Positions 12,157 to 23,832 of a stretch of DNA of 64,000 nucleotides are shown piece by piece (the stretch's first letter is position 1; each line of letters starts with the position of its first letter). The position numbers were made by a program, and so were the translations under genes. The DNA is from Gnetum montanum. Its lineage: Eukaryota; Streptophyta; Gnetopsida; Gnetales; Gnetaceae. Under the pieces are notes generated by a model. It searched no databases. It was not told where the DNA came from and saw nothing but the letters and a program-made list of their open reading frames with translations. Location: NCBI GenBank assembly GCA_015680685.1, contig MNCI01023742.1, positions 583,521 through 647,520 on the forward strand, read 5' to 3'.

Positions 12157-13531
12157 CCCAGTACACCCTGAAAACCAATCTATGTATGTCTACATAGATC
12201 CCCTCAAGGCTAATAATTTTGGTTACGTAATCAATGCCATCGACATTGACAGTGATCCCAGGCTGCCCCATCAGCCATTTGTGGTCTGTGTACCTCAGTG
12301 TGGTACACCAGCACCACCAGTAGTTGGTAAAAGCTCACAATAGCTGTTCATCTTGAAAGTCCCACCACGGGCATTCACCTTTGCGTCACCTATTGGCAAG
12401 GCCAAGTGGTCCCGTCCGTTAACACCTCTAGCTCCATTTTTCATCACGGGGCTGACACCCTCAACGATCCCTATCTCATGCAACGCAGCTGAACAGCCTC
12501 CTTGCTCGTAAGACGAGAAGTCCACTTTGTGGGTGAGACGTCGAAGGGAAGTACCGTCAAAGGTACCCCCAAGCCTATGTCTTTGCCACTTGCATCTGCA
12601 CCTTCTTCACCAAAGATGAAGGTCGACACGACTACCCAAGTCAAGCAAGCTCTAAAGCAGGAAAACACTACACTGAGCTTGTACGACCTAATCATGACAT
12701 CTGTACCCCACCGCAAGGCTCTAATCCACATGTTGACAATGATTCTGGTCGATGAGAACATGCCAGAAGAAGAGGAAGTGATCCACTCATTCATGCTTCC
12801 CTCTGTACCTGCGAAGCCCACACCACCTCAATTGACTTTCAGTGACGACGCCATTAGGAAAGATCCCAAAGGGGATCAGGTAACTACGGTGCCTCTCTTC
12901 ATCACAATTTGGATCGGCCAACACTGGATCCAAAGGGTACACGTTGATGATGGAGCTGCACAAACGTCATCCCCTTCCTTATTATCGACAAGTTGGGATT
13001 GGTCCACCAGATCAAACCCACAATGATGTCATGTATGAAGTCCTTCAACGGGGCATGCATCTTGATGAAGGGCATAGTTCACGTAGACTTCGTACTAGGG
13101 GACCAGTTCCCCACAGATGCAATGTTCATGATGGTCAAGGAAATGCCTGGGTTTAACCTGATCTTGGGAAGATCATGGTTAGCGCAACGTAGGGCTATCT
13201 CCTTGCCTATATACCAGGAAATCCACTTACCAAATGTAGGCAGGGAGGTGGTGATCCATGGTGACGAAGTAGTAACGTAAGCAATCAACAATGTTGACAT
13301 GGAGCAGGGCTCATAGGTCACAACCTCCAAGAATGAAGCACCTTCTCATGCATACATTAACCATCCAACGGAAGGACCACCCAGGAAGCTGACCTCCAAA
13401 TCAAAAATGCATGGGTTGAGTTGCGCTTCCAAGCGGGGGACAATGAAGTGAATGAGGGCCCTGGAAAACCACCTTGGCCTTACGTTTCAATCAACCCATG
13501 ATGGGTCAAGAGATAGCTATGCATAGCATAG
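12157..13531 (+). pseudogene. gag-pro: EA gag C-terminus and protease, split by E1
   Basis: EA resumes immediately after the E1 LTR. HPENQSMYVY matches E3 at 47106-47135. The protease region has HVDDGAA and FNLILGRSWLAQ, which correspond to the catalytic D-x-G and the ILGRPWL motif of Tat-type proteases. Two frameshifts (about 12350-12500 and 12960-12990) and several stops break it. The end at 13531 is set by alignment with E3 (48615). The N-terminal gag and 5' LTR of EA should lie left of E1, outside the window. Confidence 0.8.
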
Positions 13532-13609
13532 CAATCCTACTGCTTCTTTCCCAGTTTCCATCCCTTGTACATTCATCAATTCTTTGCTTTGTTAACATGC
13601 CATCCTTCT

Positions 13610-13825
13610 GACATGCTACGCTATGCCCTGAAATGGCCTAAAACTAGCATCATCACTTTTTGCTTTGTTAACTATCTCTTTTGACAATGGCCTGAAATGG
13701 CCTAAAACTAGCATTTTTTCTTTTCTCTTTGTTAACATATAATCCTTCTGGCATGTTACATAATGGCCCGAAATGGCCTAAAACTAGCAATGGCCCGACA
13801 TGGCCTAAAACTAGCATATGAAAGC
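13610..13825 (+). repeat. Short-motif array after EA protease
   Basis: Four copies of (C)CCGAAATGGCCTAAAACTAG with CA following, separated by variable spacers. It sits between the end of gag-pro and the 3' end of the antisense gene. The same array is present at the same place in E2 (32226-32528) and E3 (48700-48890). Confidence 0.8.
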
Positions 13826-13972
13826 ATGAAAACTTTACACGATACATAAGTTAATGCAAAATTAGTTTTTTTTCTAAAGGTTTTCATTTTATTCAAAACT
13901 TTCACTTGTTGACAATATTTGCAAAACTGGTGGGGGGGTTCAAAATTTCAAAAAAAAGAAACTCCCAGGTTG

Positions 13973-16900
13973 TCATGGGTTGTCTTTGTTTGCATCATCC
14001 TCATCGCTTGCCTCTATGCCATCTACTTTTGCATCATCTTCCCCTGCATCGTCCTCTATCAGTTCTTCATTCCCTTCCTCTACGGGCCTTGCACCCTCAT
14101 CTGGAGCCTGCATTGTAGGAATGAAGTAGTCAGCTAGGCAACAAATGCAAGTTACAATAGAGCATGAGCACCAACACAGTAAAGGGACTAACCTGAGAAG
14201 GACCTGCATCAGTCTCAAAGGGTATCTGGTCTAAACCAAGCCTAAGGTAACACTACACCTCCTCTGTCGTGATGTCCATCTAATACCTGTTGCTAGGTTC
14301 AGCATCCGCAGCAACAGCTCGCTCCCTTTCCACAGTCATCCATCTTAGAGGTCTCGAGGAAAAGGAGATGATTGCAGTCTTTCCTATGGGAAGGTTCACT
14401 TTCAAGTCAGGACATTCTGCAACCTTTACCTACTCTTTGAACTTGGCGTAGGCCTCAGAAGCATCGATGGCATTCACGAATGCTTCATACGTGAATGCCT
14501 CCACAGCAGCGCCTTTGTACAGTTTTCGATGGGTGTCATTCTATAGCTTGTACATGTATTTGTGGTTTCTCTGAGTTTTCCCCCATTCAAAAACCTTGGC
14601 ATTGAAATATTTCATGCCTTGACACTTCTGGGCTAGCAAGTTCATCTACATTTGCTGTTCAATTATCTCGCAAGTCGATTCACCGTTTTAACGAATGACA
14701 GTCCAAAACCTGACGTAGTCTTCTACAGTCGTGCACCAGTACTCATTATTAGGGTTATAGGTTATGAGGAACTCATTTCTCGACCTGAGATCCTCCACCT
14801 CAGTGACTAGGTCAGCCTCTCTTTTCTTAGCCCTTTGGACCCGTTTCCATAGGTCCTCGTTGACATGCTTATACTCCCACAGGGAGCGTGCCGAGTGCAA
14901 GATGCACTTGTAAGCCTCATCGAACATGTGATGAGGCACCGCAGTCATGTTAGGTGAGAGTGTAGGCACGACGCCAACTTTCATAGGTCGTGTTGGGTCC
15001 CATTTGAGCTGAGAGGCTGCCTCAACACAAAGAGTGTAGCAATCATGTTAGCATAGCAAAATTAACAAACTCAAAATTTTTTAGCGTAACAACACAAGGA
15101 CACTTAATACTACTACTTACCTGCATTAGGCTCTGCCTACTGAAGACGTTTGATCATGTCATCGACAAGCCCCTGCACGAACGCAAATTTGTCAAGGGTC
15201 TCGGTTGATGACTCCGCACAAATCAGAGGGGGTCCTGCGGCATCAACAGTAGCACCTGTTACATGACTAAGCATATCAGAAATGGCCAAAATGGACTATG
15301 ATGAGGTAGAAGTATCGTTGAACTCACCAGCTTCCAACTACAGTCTTTCTTCTTGTCGGTGGAAGGCCTTACCAAGTCTACACGAGTTTCTTCCTCATGC
15401 GCTGGTGCCTTTCCTTTCAGGAGATCAGCATCCTTTTTATTCAAGGCAGGTGCCTCTTCATTGGTAGGAGAAGGCTCTCTAATGACAAGAGCCCCTGCCC
15501 TAGAGATAGAAGCTCCCTTATTCTTGATCGAGGCCCTTTCCTCTGAGATTGGGGCCTCCATATCTTTATTCATCGCCCTTGTCTTAGGGGCCAACACTTC
15601 TTCATTGCCTTCTTCTTCTTCTTCTTCTTTCTTTGCTAGCAAAGAAACATGTTTGCATTGGTCTAAAACAAGTTAGCTCAAAGTAGATGCTACACTACGC
15701 TACACTGCCTAGCACAGCATAGTGTAGAAAATAGTAAAAAAGTAAGCATTACACAAAAGCATTTACCAATGGGGGGTTTCATCCTCTACAGCTTAAGCCG
15801 TAGTCTTCGTCCCTTCCTTCCTCCACGAGAAGGGTTTCCCTGGCTAGGGTAGGCCTCTTCCTTTGCAACTCTTTGGGCATAATCTCAACTATGAGATGCT
15901 CCCCCTGTGTCATGCTACTGGCTATAGTAGGGGGCATCTCTCCTACGCTATCTTGGCCACGAACATTGTGAGACACCCAATCCTTGATTGTTATAGATAA
16001 CGACTGCCTGATTATTTCTAGGGAATCTTGGGCTCGTGTGGTCTGGAGGATCTGGGGAATGCATGGGTACAGAAGACCGGGTCAATCTCCATGGTAGGTC
16101 CATCCCTTGAGCTTACCTATGAGGAGCCCTTTTCACTCCTTAATGAGCCCCAACCACTCCTAGATATCCTTCTTCTAAAGGATCAACTCCTTGTCCTTCG
16201 ACATTATGAGGACGCTGTCGACAGTAACACCAAACAGGTCCATAAACAGCTGGTCACTAATTTCAATGACCACCCACACGCCCCGTATGTGTGCACGGAA
16301 GCAGCCCATCCTTTTAGAGAAAGAGTTGACTAAGGAAAACATCTCAGTAGCAGGAACGCTCAGATTTGGGGCCATGAATAGATCCATAAGCCCCACCTTT
16401 TGGACGTTCTTGACCAAGGAGTCTAAGGCCCCATGGTTTAGCTAGTGCTAGCTTGCTTCTACTTTACCATATTTGAAGTAGATGTTTGTCCCCTATGTCT
16501 CGGCGGTTACCACCATCACCTCCTGGGGCTTCTTCACCCCTACAATAGTTTTCACAAAACACACTTAGCATAATGACACAAGAAATACAAGGATTACAAA
16601 AACACTTGAGCATGTGACACTTACTGTTTGACCCACCGGGCCTATACGGTAACGAGAATAGTAGGAGTTCAACCAAAAATTCTTCAACCGTGATTACCTT
16701 GAAGGGTTCTACCCACTCCTCATCTAGCCAACCATTCTCCTTACACTGATTTTAGGGAACATGAAACATGCCTGGGTAGGTATGGTATTCTCCCCCGCAC
16801 TGACTAATCACACCCGCTCGCAAGTTCTTAGCAGAAGAGAACTCCTGTAGGGCTAGCTGTGTTGTAGCTAGTAGACCTGATCAGTCATGAACCCCATCAT

Positions 16901-18093
16901 CATTGATAAAGAACCTAGTAACAAACACATACTATTAGCATTCGGCCAATATGGCCAGTGTTGCACAACATAGCGGAGCAAGGCTGCAAAACTCACCCAC
17001 TAGCACAATAGATAGTCCTCTGTGGGTTCTGAAAGCACGTTGCCATGTAACGTGTGAGGAATAATGTGTTGTAATGGTGGTAGCAGCTGTATTCAGGCAT
17101 GTCCCAGATCTAAGCTAAATACCTTAACCCTACTAAGCATTGGCTAGATCCCTCTCCCTGCTTGCTCATGATTGCCCCATTGGTAAAAAATCTTAGAATG
17201 CCCCAACTTGCCCTAGGCAACATGGCTTCTATTATGTCATATGCCTCCTCCTCCTCTATGGAAGACCAAAAGATCACACTGAAGTGGTCTAGGAGGAATT
17301 GCAAGAAGTCTCGTGCCCCTTTTCTAAACCAGACCCCTCGCTCTGCCATACGTATCTGGGGAGGAGGAGCATTGGCCATATGTCTGCTCACATGGCACAA
17401 GACCCCTCTAATTTCTAAAACAATCAGCCAAGGCCTCAGCCCCATCCTACACAACACAATCAACAAATGTTAGCAGCATACTTAAGGGCAATACACATGC
17501 AATGTAGCAATTCCTAGCAGTTCATTCATATCGCATAGCATAACCCTTTGCTTGCACATAGTGTAGCAAGGGCGTGAAAGCCTAGCGTAGCAAGAACATG
17601 TGAATAGCCTAGCGTAGCAGCAAAACAATTGACGACATGCCCTAACAAAACACGTGTCACACTACCACATAGCATATGGCCTAGCCCTCCCAAGGGTTTT
17701 ACATTATAGCATTCAAGGATCAAGCAACTTAAACTGTCCCAGCCTCCACGGTTATGACAACTGCGATGGTGGCAGTTTCAATGACCTTGCATGTAACCAC
17801 GACATAATGTTTATGCATCTGCCACAACTGAAACAACGATAGTGGCAATGCAAAGGCTAAAATGACATGATCATAGAAAACACAGGTAGCCAAGAATGGA
17901 CGCAAAACAAATAGGACACAAAATAAGAGAAGAGAACAATAGAAAGCATAAAATGAAAAAGTGAAGGAAACATAGTAACCTACTGGGTCAATGGTGTGCT
18001 TTTCCGTGCCGCAATGCATGCTTGTTGCACACACCCCAGGGTCTTCTTCACCTCCTCAACCCTTGCAAGCACTAGATGAGTCTTAGGAGCCAT
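13973..18093 (-). pseudogene. EA antisense accessory gene, multi-exon
   Basis: Minus-strand gene between EA protease and RT. Exons supported by comparison: 17984-18093 (110 nt, starts MAPKTHLVLARVEEVKK), 16997-17446 (450 nt, FCP1-like), 16637-16914, an exon from 16539 downward (RIKGV-like segment seen as HIRGVWVVIE), a charged exon near 15330-15640 (KKEEEEEEGNEEV, ALVIREP), a helical part near 14690-14990, and a last exon 13973-14107 (135 nt) with an acidic tail (EDDAGEDDAKVD). Exon 1, exon 2 and last-exon lengths are identical in E3. Several stops and a deletion in the middle domain show it is dead. Clusters of GCTACGCTA-type words lie in intron 1 and another intron. Exact borders of the internal exons are not all resolved. 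Confidence 0.75.
16997..17446 (-). pseudogene. Exon 2, FCP1/NIF-like domain (EA copy)
   Basis: The exon is 450 nt. It begins after TGTAG and ends before GTGAGT, a consensus donor. LIVLEIRGVLC replaces the phosphatase loop, VWFRKGARDFLQFLLDHFSV is the conserved central segment, and FWSS corresponds to VWSS. An in-frame TAG at 17110-17112 interrupts it. It continues in the same frame to a YNTLFL-type motif matching NTLLxDDSP of plant FCP1-like proteins. Confidence 0.7.
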
Positions 18094-18243
18094 TGTCCTA
18101 CTTGTAGATTTACACTCTTCGCTGAAAAACCTCATCTTGCTAGTCATTAACATAATTTCTTCGCGCTTCAAAATTGCCTTGTGCTCCAATGTGGCCTCTG
18201 CGCTCTTATGATGAGAATGGCAAAATTTCCAGGGTTCAACCCC

Positions 18244-18250
18244 TATTTAT
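18244..18250 (-). promoter_or_regulatory. TATA-like box of the EA antisense gene
   Basis: On the minus strand CCATAAATAGGGG lies about 150 nt before the proposed ATG at 18093. The E3 copy has the same sequence at the same distance (53536-53542). Confidence 0.5.
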
Positions 18251-18424
18251 GGTCGTAATGATAATAGGAGGGAAATTTGTCGCTTTCTCTCTCCAATTAA
18301 TGCAAATCACACCGTACAATGTAGCATGCTCGCCACAACATCGTAGCACTATTAGCATTAAATCCTTGACATGCTTCAAGCCAACTGTTTGCTTTCCTAA
18401 AAAAAAAAAAAAATATGTTTGTTT

Positions 18425-18930
18425 TCGTTACGGGTCCAAAAGTACCTTACACTAGTTATCCTGGCAATCACAATATGTCCAGTCCAAAAAGACCTTAAAC
18501 TAAGCAACCCTAGTGTAGTTGCACCTCTAACGGTCCGGAAAGATCCTTAACTAGCAGTTTCAACCTGTTGCATTCGCGGTAAGCAATGACATTAAACTAA
18601 CAACACCACATGCTTACATGGGCAGTTTTCTCATATTCTTCCACATTGGCAGTATCGAAATTTCTAGCAGTTTCGGGTTTTCATGTTAGCAGTTCATATT
18701 TTTGCATTGACGACTTGGCACTTCTCATACTCGTAGTTTTCCATTTCGCATAATATCATTTTGCATGTCAAGATTTTTCATGTTACAATTTGGCAGTCTG
18801 AAATGATACTAAACTAGCAATTCGGCATTTGCATATCAACAATCACATAGCTTCACACTTTACATTAGCAATTTTACACCTTTAGTAGTTCTTGGCGGTC
18901 TACCATGACCTTGAACTGGTAAACTTTCAA
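18425..18930 (+). repeat. Short-motif array before EA pol
   Basis: Degenerate repeats with a core of the type GTCCAAAAAGACCTTAAACT and GTCTGAAATGATACTAAACT, followed by AGCA-like bases and irregularly spaced. It lies between the antisense promoter and the start of pol. Corresponding arrays are at 6520-6712, 37090-37378 and 53700-54150. Confidence 0.7.
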
Positions 18931-19138
18931 TCTTTACATCATCACACTTTGCAAGTTGCATCTCGTCGCTGCTTTGCAAACTTTCGTTACACATAATCTC
19001 TGCCAATAGAAGTCCCTTAACCAGGCTTTCATTTTATGTTGGCAAGTCGAGCAAGAGATGGAAATCCATCGAGACCTTTCCACACCTTTAAGGTTAGCAG
19101 GGCCACAGGGCAAGCTCGTGAGATAGTTGAACCCCAAC

Positions 19139-22100
19139 ATGATCGACTGGGGGTTGACCACAACTAGCACTATAACGGCCATAGAAGCATCCCTAGACTA
19201 GCCCAAGCCCTAGACTTAGAGACCAAGGATGTAACCAAGGACCCTCTCATCGAGATGCCTATGACCATGTCAAAGGGGAAGGTAAAAATGTTAAGAATCA
19301 ACTCCCTTCTAGACACAAAAATGTACAAAAGCATAGCCAAGATCCTACAAGACAACATCGATGTCTTCGTGTGGTTGTACAATGCCATGCCGGGTTTGGA
19401 TCCATGGCTGATTCAGCACAACATCATCCTAGACCCACACATGAAGGCAGTCAAGTAGAAGGCTCACAAAGTTAAGCTAGAAATCACACTAGCCGTAAGG
19501 GATGAAATCACCAAGCTATACCAAGTAGGTTTCATTCACGCGATTGACTAAATAGAGTGGGTGTCCAACGTCATTGTGGTTTCAAAAAAATGGGAGGAAT
19601 ATAGATCTATATAGACTTCCAAGACTTGAACAAAGCAACGATCAAGGACAACTTTCCACTTCCAAGCATCAATCAGCTCATTGATACCAAGGCTAGACAT
19701 GCTCTGCTATCCTTCATGGATGGTTTCTCCAGATACAACAAAATACGCATTAACCTAGGGCATCAACTATCAAAAACCTTCATGACTCCATGGGGGACCT
19801 CCTGCTATACCATGATGTCCTTCAGGATCAAGAATGCTAAGGCAATCTACCAGCAAGCCATGAATGACATTTTCAGTGACTACATCCTAGAAACATTAAA
19901 CGACTACATGGATGATATAGCAGTCAAGTCCAGGGAGGCAGCTGATCACCCATGTGATCTAGGGGTAGTCCTCAAATGTTGTCAAATGTATGACTTATGT
20001 CTCAATCCTAAGAAGTGCATCTTCAGGGAGAAAATTGGATGCATGCTAGGGTTCATAGTATCAGAGGCTGGAATACGAGTGGACCCTAACAAAGTCAAGG
20101 CCATCGTCAGTCGGGCACCTCCCACAAATCTTAAGGAGCTACGTGGTTTTCAAGGTAGGGTATAGTTCATTCTAAGGCTTATAGCAAGGTTGACCGACAA
20201 GTTACACCTCATGCAACATCTTCTAAAGAAAGGGATTAACTTTGAGTGGACAACCCAGTGTCAACCAGCCTTTGACGACCTGAAGAAGGAATTCTTACAC
20301 CTCCCGACTATGCATCCGCCACAAAGGGATAAACCCTTCTTTATCTACCTCGCCACCTTCGACACATCTGTTGCGACACTGCTATATCAAAAGCAAGATG
20401 ACAGCTTTGAGATACCAATGTATTATCTAAGTCATGCACTAATAACACACAAGGTGAAATACAACTAAGTAGAGAGGAATTTCCTAGCCTTAGTATTCAT
20501 ACTAAAGAAGTGGTGGCATTACCTATTCCATAGTATAACCAACATCATTTGCAAAAGCAATATTATCTAGGTTATCACTAACAACCTATACGAAAGTAGC
20601 AGGATAGCCTGATGGAAGAAAATAACCATGGAGTTCGATTTACACTATGTAAGTCAATCATCGACAAAGGGTCAAGCCATAGTGATCCAACTCATGGCCT
20701 CTCTAGTCGATTACCAAGCAACCATAGACCCCGAATTTCCAAACGAATATGTTAGCAATGTCAACATCATCCCATCGCATTTCAAAGCCACCTTACATTT
20801 CGATGGTGCCTCAACCACATGAGGAGATAGCGCTGCTACCATAATCACATTCCCCTCTAGGGAAATGCATCCATCTAATTATCGATTTGCGTTCCCTTGC
20901 ACCAACAATGTGGCAGAATACAAGGGGCTACTCAGAGGCCTCTTAACTACCCAAGCATCATGCATACAACACCTAGCAATCTAGGAAAATTCACAACTAG
21001 TCATGAATCAAATCACCGATGTCTATGCGTGCAAGGCTACACACTTGCAACCCTACTGCGACCTAGCAAAAATCTTGCTTAAGCAATTTGTAACCATAGA
21101 TGTGCAACACGTTCCACACAACGAGAACACTGTGGCAGATGCCTTAGCTACCCTTACGTTAAACATTCCATTACATTCCTTGGAAAACCTACCAACCTCG
21201 ATTATAGAGTGTGCAGAGCCTATCACTCAGGTGGAACACGTGGTCTCTGTCAGTGTTGCGGATACCTAGGAGTGGTATACCAACATTAAAGCTTATCTAC
21301 AGCATGGAAAACCCCTAGGTGGATTGACATCTACTCAGAGAGATGCAATTCGTAAGCGTGCTCGAAATACATGCTCATGGGAAATGATGTTCTATGTCGA
21401 CGTTCCTACGACAGGATATTGTTGGCATGCGTGGATGGTGAGCAGGCACAAAAGGTAGTTAATGAAGTTTATGAGGGGCTTTGCGATGGACACATAGCAC
21501 CTAGGGCTATGGCTGCAAAAATTAGACGCCTAGGGTACTATTGGCCCTACATGGAGCGTGACTACATATCGAAAGTCAAGACATGTGACACGTGCCAGAG
21601 ATATGCAGATCTCATACACATCTTGCCTACAAACCTACACCCAATGCAAATCACGTGGCCCTTCCAACGATGGGGATTAGACCTCATAGGGCCTATCATG
21701 CCTAAGTCCTCCGAAGGGCATAGCTTCATTATCACCGTCACTGAGTATTTTACTAAGTGGGTGGAAGCTATTCCCCTAAGGAAAATGACATCTTAGCAAA
21801 TCTTCCATTTCATCCTTGATAACATCATAATAAGGTTTGGGCTTCCAATGACTATTGTGACTGAAAATGGACCATAGTTTAGTAGTATGGAAACTTGAAC
21901 CTTCTGTAGCAATATAGGCATTAAGAAATCATTCTCTTCCCCCTATTATCCACAGGTGAATGGGCAAGCAAAGGCTACAAATAAGTCCATCATCAACCTG
22001 CTAAAGTGGATGCTTAACAACAGCAAGAGGTGGTGGCACGAGCAAATCCTATATGTTCTGTGGGCCTACCGAATGACGTTCAGGACCGTAATAAGTAAGA

Positions 22101-22513
22101 TCCCTTACGGCCTTGTTTATGGATCTGAAGCTATGTTGCCTCTTGAGTTGCAGGTACCCTCACTCCGAATGATCCTATCCGATGTTGTGAGCGAAGCCTA
22201 GAATAATGAGTTGCAAACCATCGACCTCGACTTAGTGGAGGAGGAGCACGTGCAAATGTTGAGATGCATCAAGCACTACCAAAGAAAGCAGCAGCAGAAG
22301 CACCATGTAGACCTGCATCGACGACCAGTACAGAAGGAAGACCTTGTCCTCAATGCCTTCCATGATCATGTGAGCAAATTCTTAGCCAACTGGGAAGGTC
22401 CTTACATGCTCACCAAATCCTTTGGGAATAGAGCCTTCAAATTGGTAGACATGGACGGCAAGGAGTTCACCAACCTAGTGAATCACTCGTACCTCAAGCC
22501 GTACTATGTATGA
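19139..22513 (+). pseudogene. pol: EA pol: RT, two RNases H, integrase
   Basis: Same domain order as E1: MPGLDPWLIQH linker, RT with FMDGFSRYN and YMDD (about 19905), degenerate RNase H (FIYLATFDTS), second RNase H (FDGAS, VADALATL), integrase with zinc-finger CDTCQ, GLDLIGP, then IVTENGP and GQAKATNK. The second and third integrase catalytic residues are changed (D to E, E to K). One-base losses shift the frame near 19590 (in an A run) and near 21365. At least one further shift lies upstream of 19255, and many nonsense codons occur. It ends YLKPYYV-stop at 22513, the same C-terminus as E1. Confidence 0.9.
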
Positions 22514-22514
22514 A

Positions 22515-22815
22515 GCACAACAGCAGCCACCACCATCCGCTACGATGATAAACTAGCAGCAGCATCGAGGAACATCCGTAACAACATTAAACTAACAGCA
22601 TCGACCATTGTCCACTACGATGTTAAACTGGCGACAACCGTCCACTACGACGTAAAACTGGCACTGCTAGTCCACTATGACTATAAACTAGCACGACACA
22701 TCCGCTATGATGATAAAGTCGCATGTACAGTCTGCTAGGACCTTAAACTAGCACAGTGGTCTGTTGGGACCTTAACCTAGCACATGATCTACTAAGACCT
22801 TAAACTGGGTTTTCA
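22515..22815 (+). repeat. Short-motif array after EA integrase
   Basis: About nine copies at 27-36 bp spacing of GTCCRCTANGAYNWTAAACT followed by AGCA or GGCA. It begins immediately after the stop codon of pol and is homologous to 57720-57980 in E3. Confidence 0.8.
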
Positions 22816-23818
22816 TCACATCCCCATCATGCATCTACCCCAAGTATGCATCGAAAGAGCATGCGCGATGCTGATGTGTGGGTGGGATGTCGCAGTTCCA
22901 GAACGTAGTTCACGATTCAATGGGAATGTGCTCTGGAGCACACATGATGCCGCCATCCTTGGCATCATGTTAACCCTTCAAAAATGTTGTATGACATTAC
23001 ACTGGCCCTCAGGACCTACCATTGCCATGGCCCACGGCCCTGACGGTAGTTCCCAAGCCAGTTCCCGCAATTGGAGTTCCAACAGTATTGTGGCCTAGCC
23101 ACAATATTATTACTCTCTAGCCCCTACTAACACCTCGGCTTACACAATGTTTAACTATGTGGTAGCTGATCCCATAGCTGAACTGAGAATGCATGCCTTT
23201 GGCAGGGACTCCAAAGCATCCGCACTCACAACAACTCCTGACTTCTTAGAGGCCAGCTCCTCCATGCCGGTGTTGTCAAGGCCACTGCTGGCCTTTCTGC
23301 TTTGGACACCATGCACCAGCATGGGTGTCCAAGAGCTTCAATGACATCTACAGCTAGCAAGACCTTTGCCCTCATTGGCTGAGGGTGCGTCTTGCTACAG
23401 CAGCAAGTGCTATGGTGCCGTGAAGCGAGTCCCTCGACTAGCACAGCTACTTCAAAGTGTAGATTCCATGGCATGCGTAACATAGCTCACTGCATGGAAA
23501 GCATTTGTAGGTAGGTCAAAACCCTTCACGGATGTAACACAACTCATCCCGTGAAGGAAACACCTATCCTACAAGAGGTTGAAGAATAGCGTTATCAAAG
23601 ATGAAAACGTAGATGAGTCCCTTATGAGAACTCCGACGAGGGACTCTGCTAAACATCATCTTTGCTCTCTACCTTAACCTCTGCAAAACTAATGCAACAC
23701 TCTCAAGTGCAACCAAACGAGGTCCCGGCAATCACCGAGTGACAACGTTAGCATTGTACCTTCCGTGGTGTTTCATTTTCTTTGTCAACGTCTATCGAGC
23801 CCATTCTCCAGATGTCGA
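22816..23818 (+). other. EA 3' untranslated region
   Basis: Spacer between the array and the polypurine tract. It aligns block by block with E3 58010-58905, for example TTTAGCTATGTGGTAGCTGA-type sequence at 23147-23170 against 58266-58290. Short open frames are not conserved as proteins between the two copies, so I call it non-coding. Confidence 0.65.
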
Positions 23819-23832
23819 CAAAGAGGGGCCAA
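23819..23832 (+). other. EA polypurine tract
   Basis: AAAGAGGGGCCAA lies immediately before the TGAAAC start of the EA 3' LTR. It is the same tract as in E2 and E3. Confidence 0.85.

Noticed and set aside
12157-22513. EA as a 5'-truncated element
   Set aside because: The break coincides exactly with the end of the E1 LTR, so interruption by E1 explains it better than truncation.
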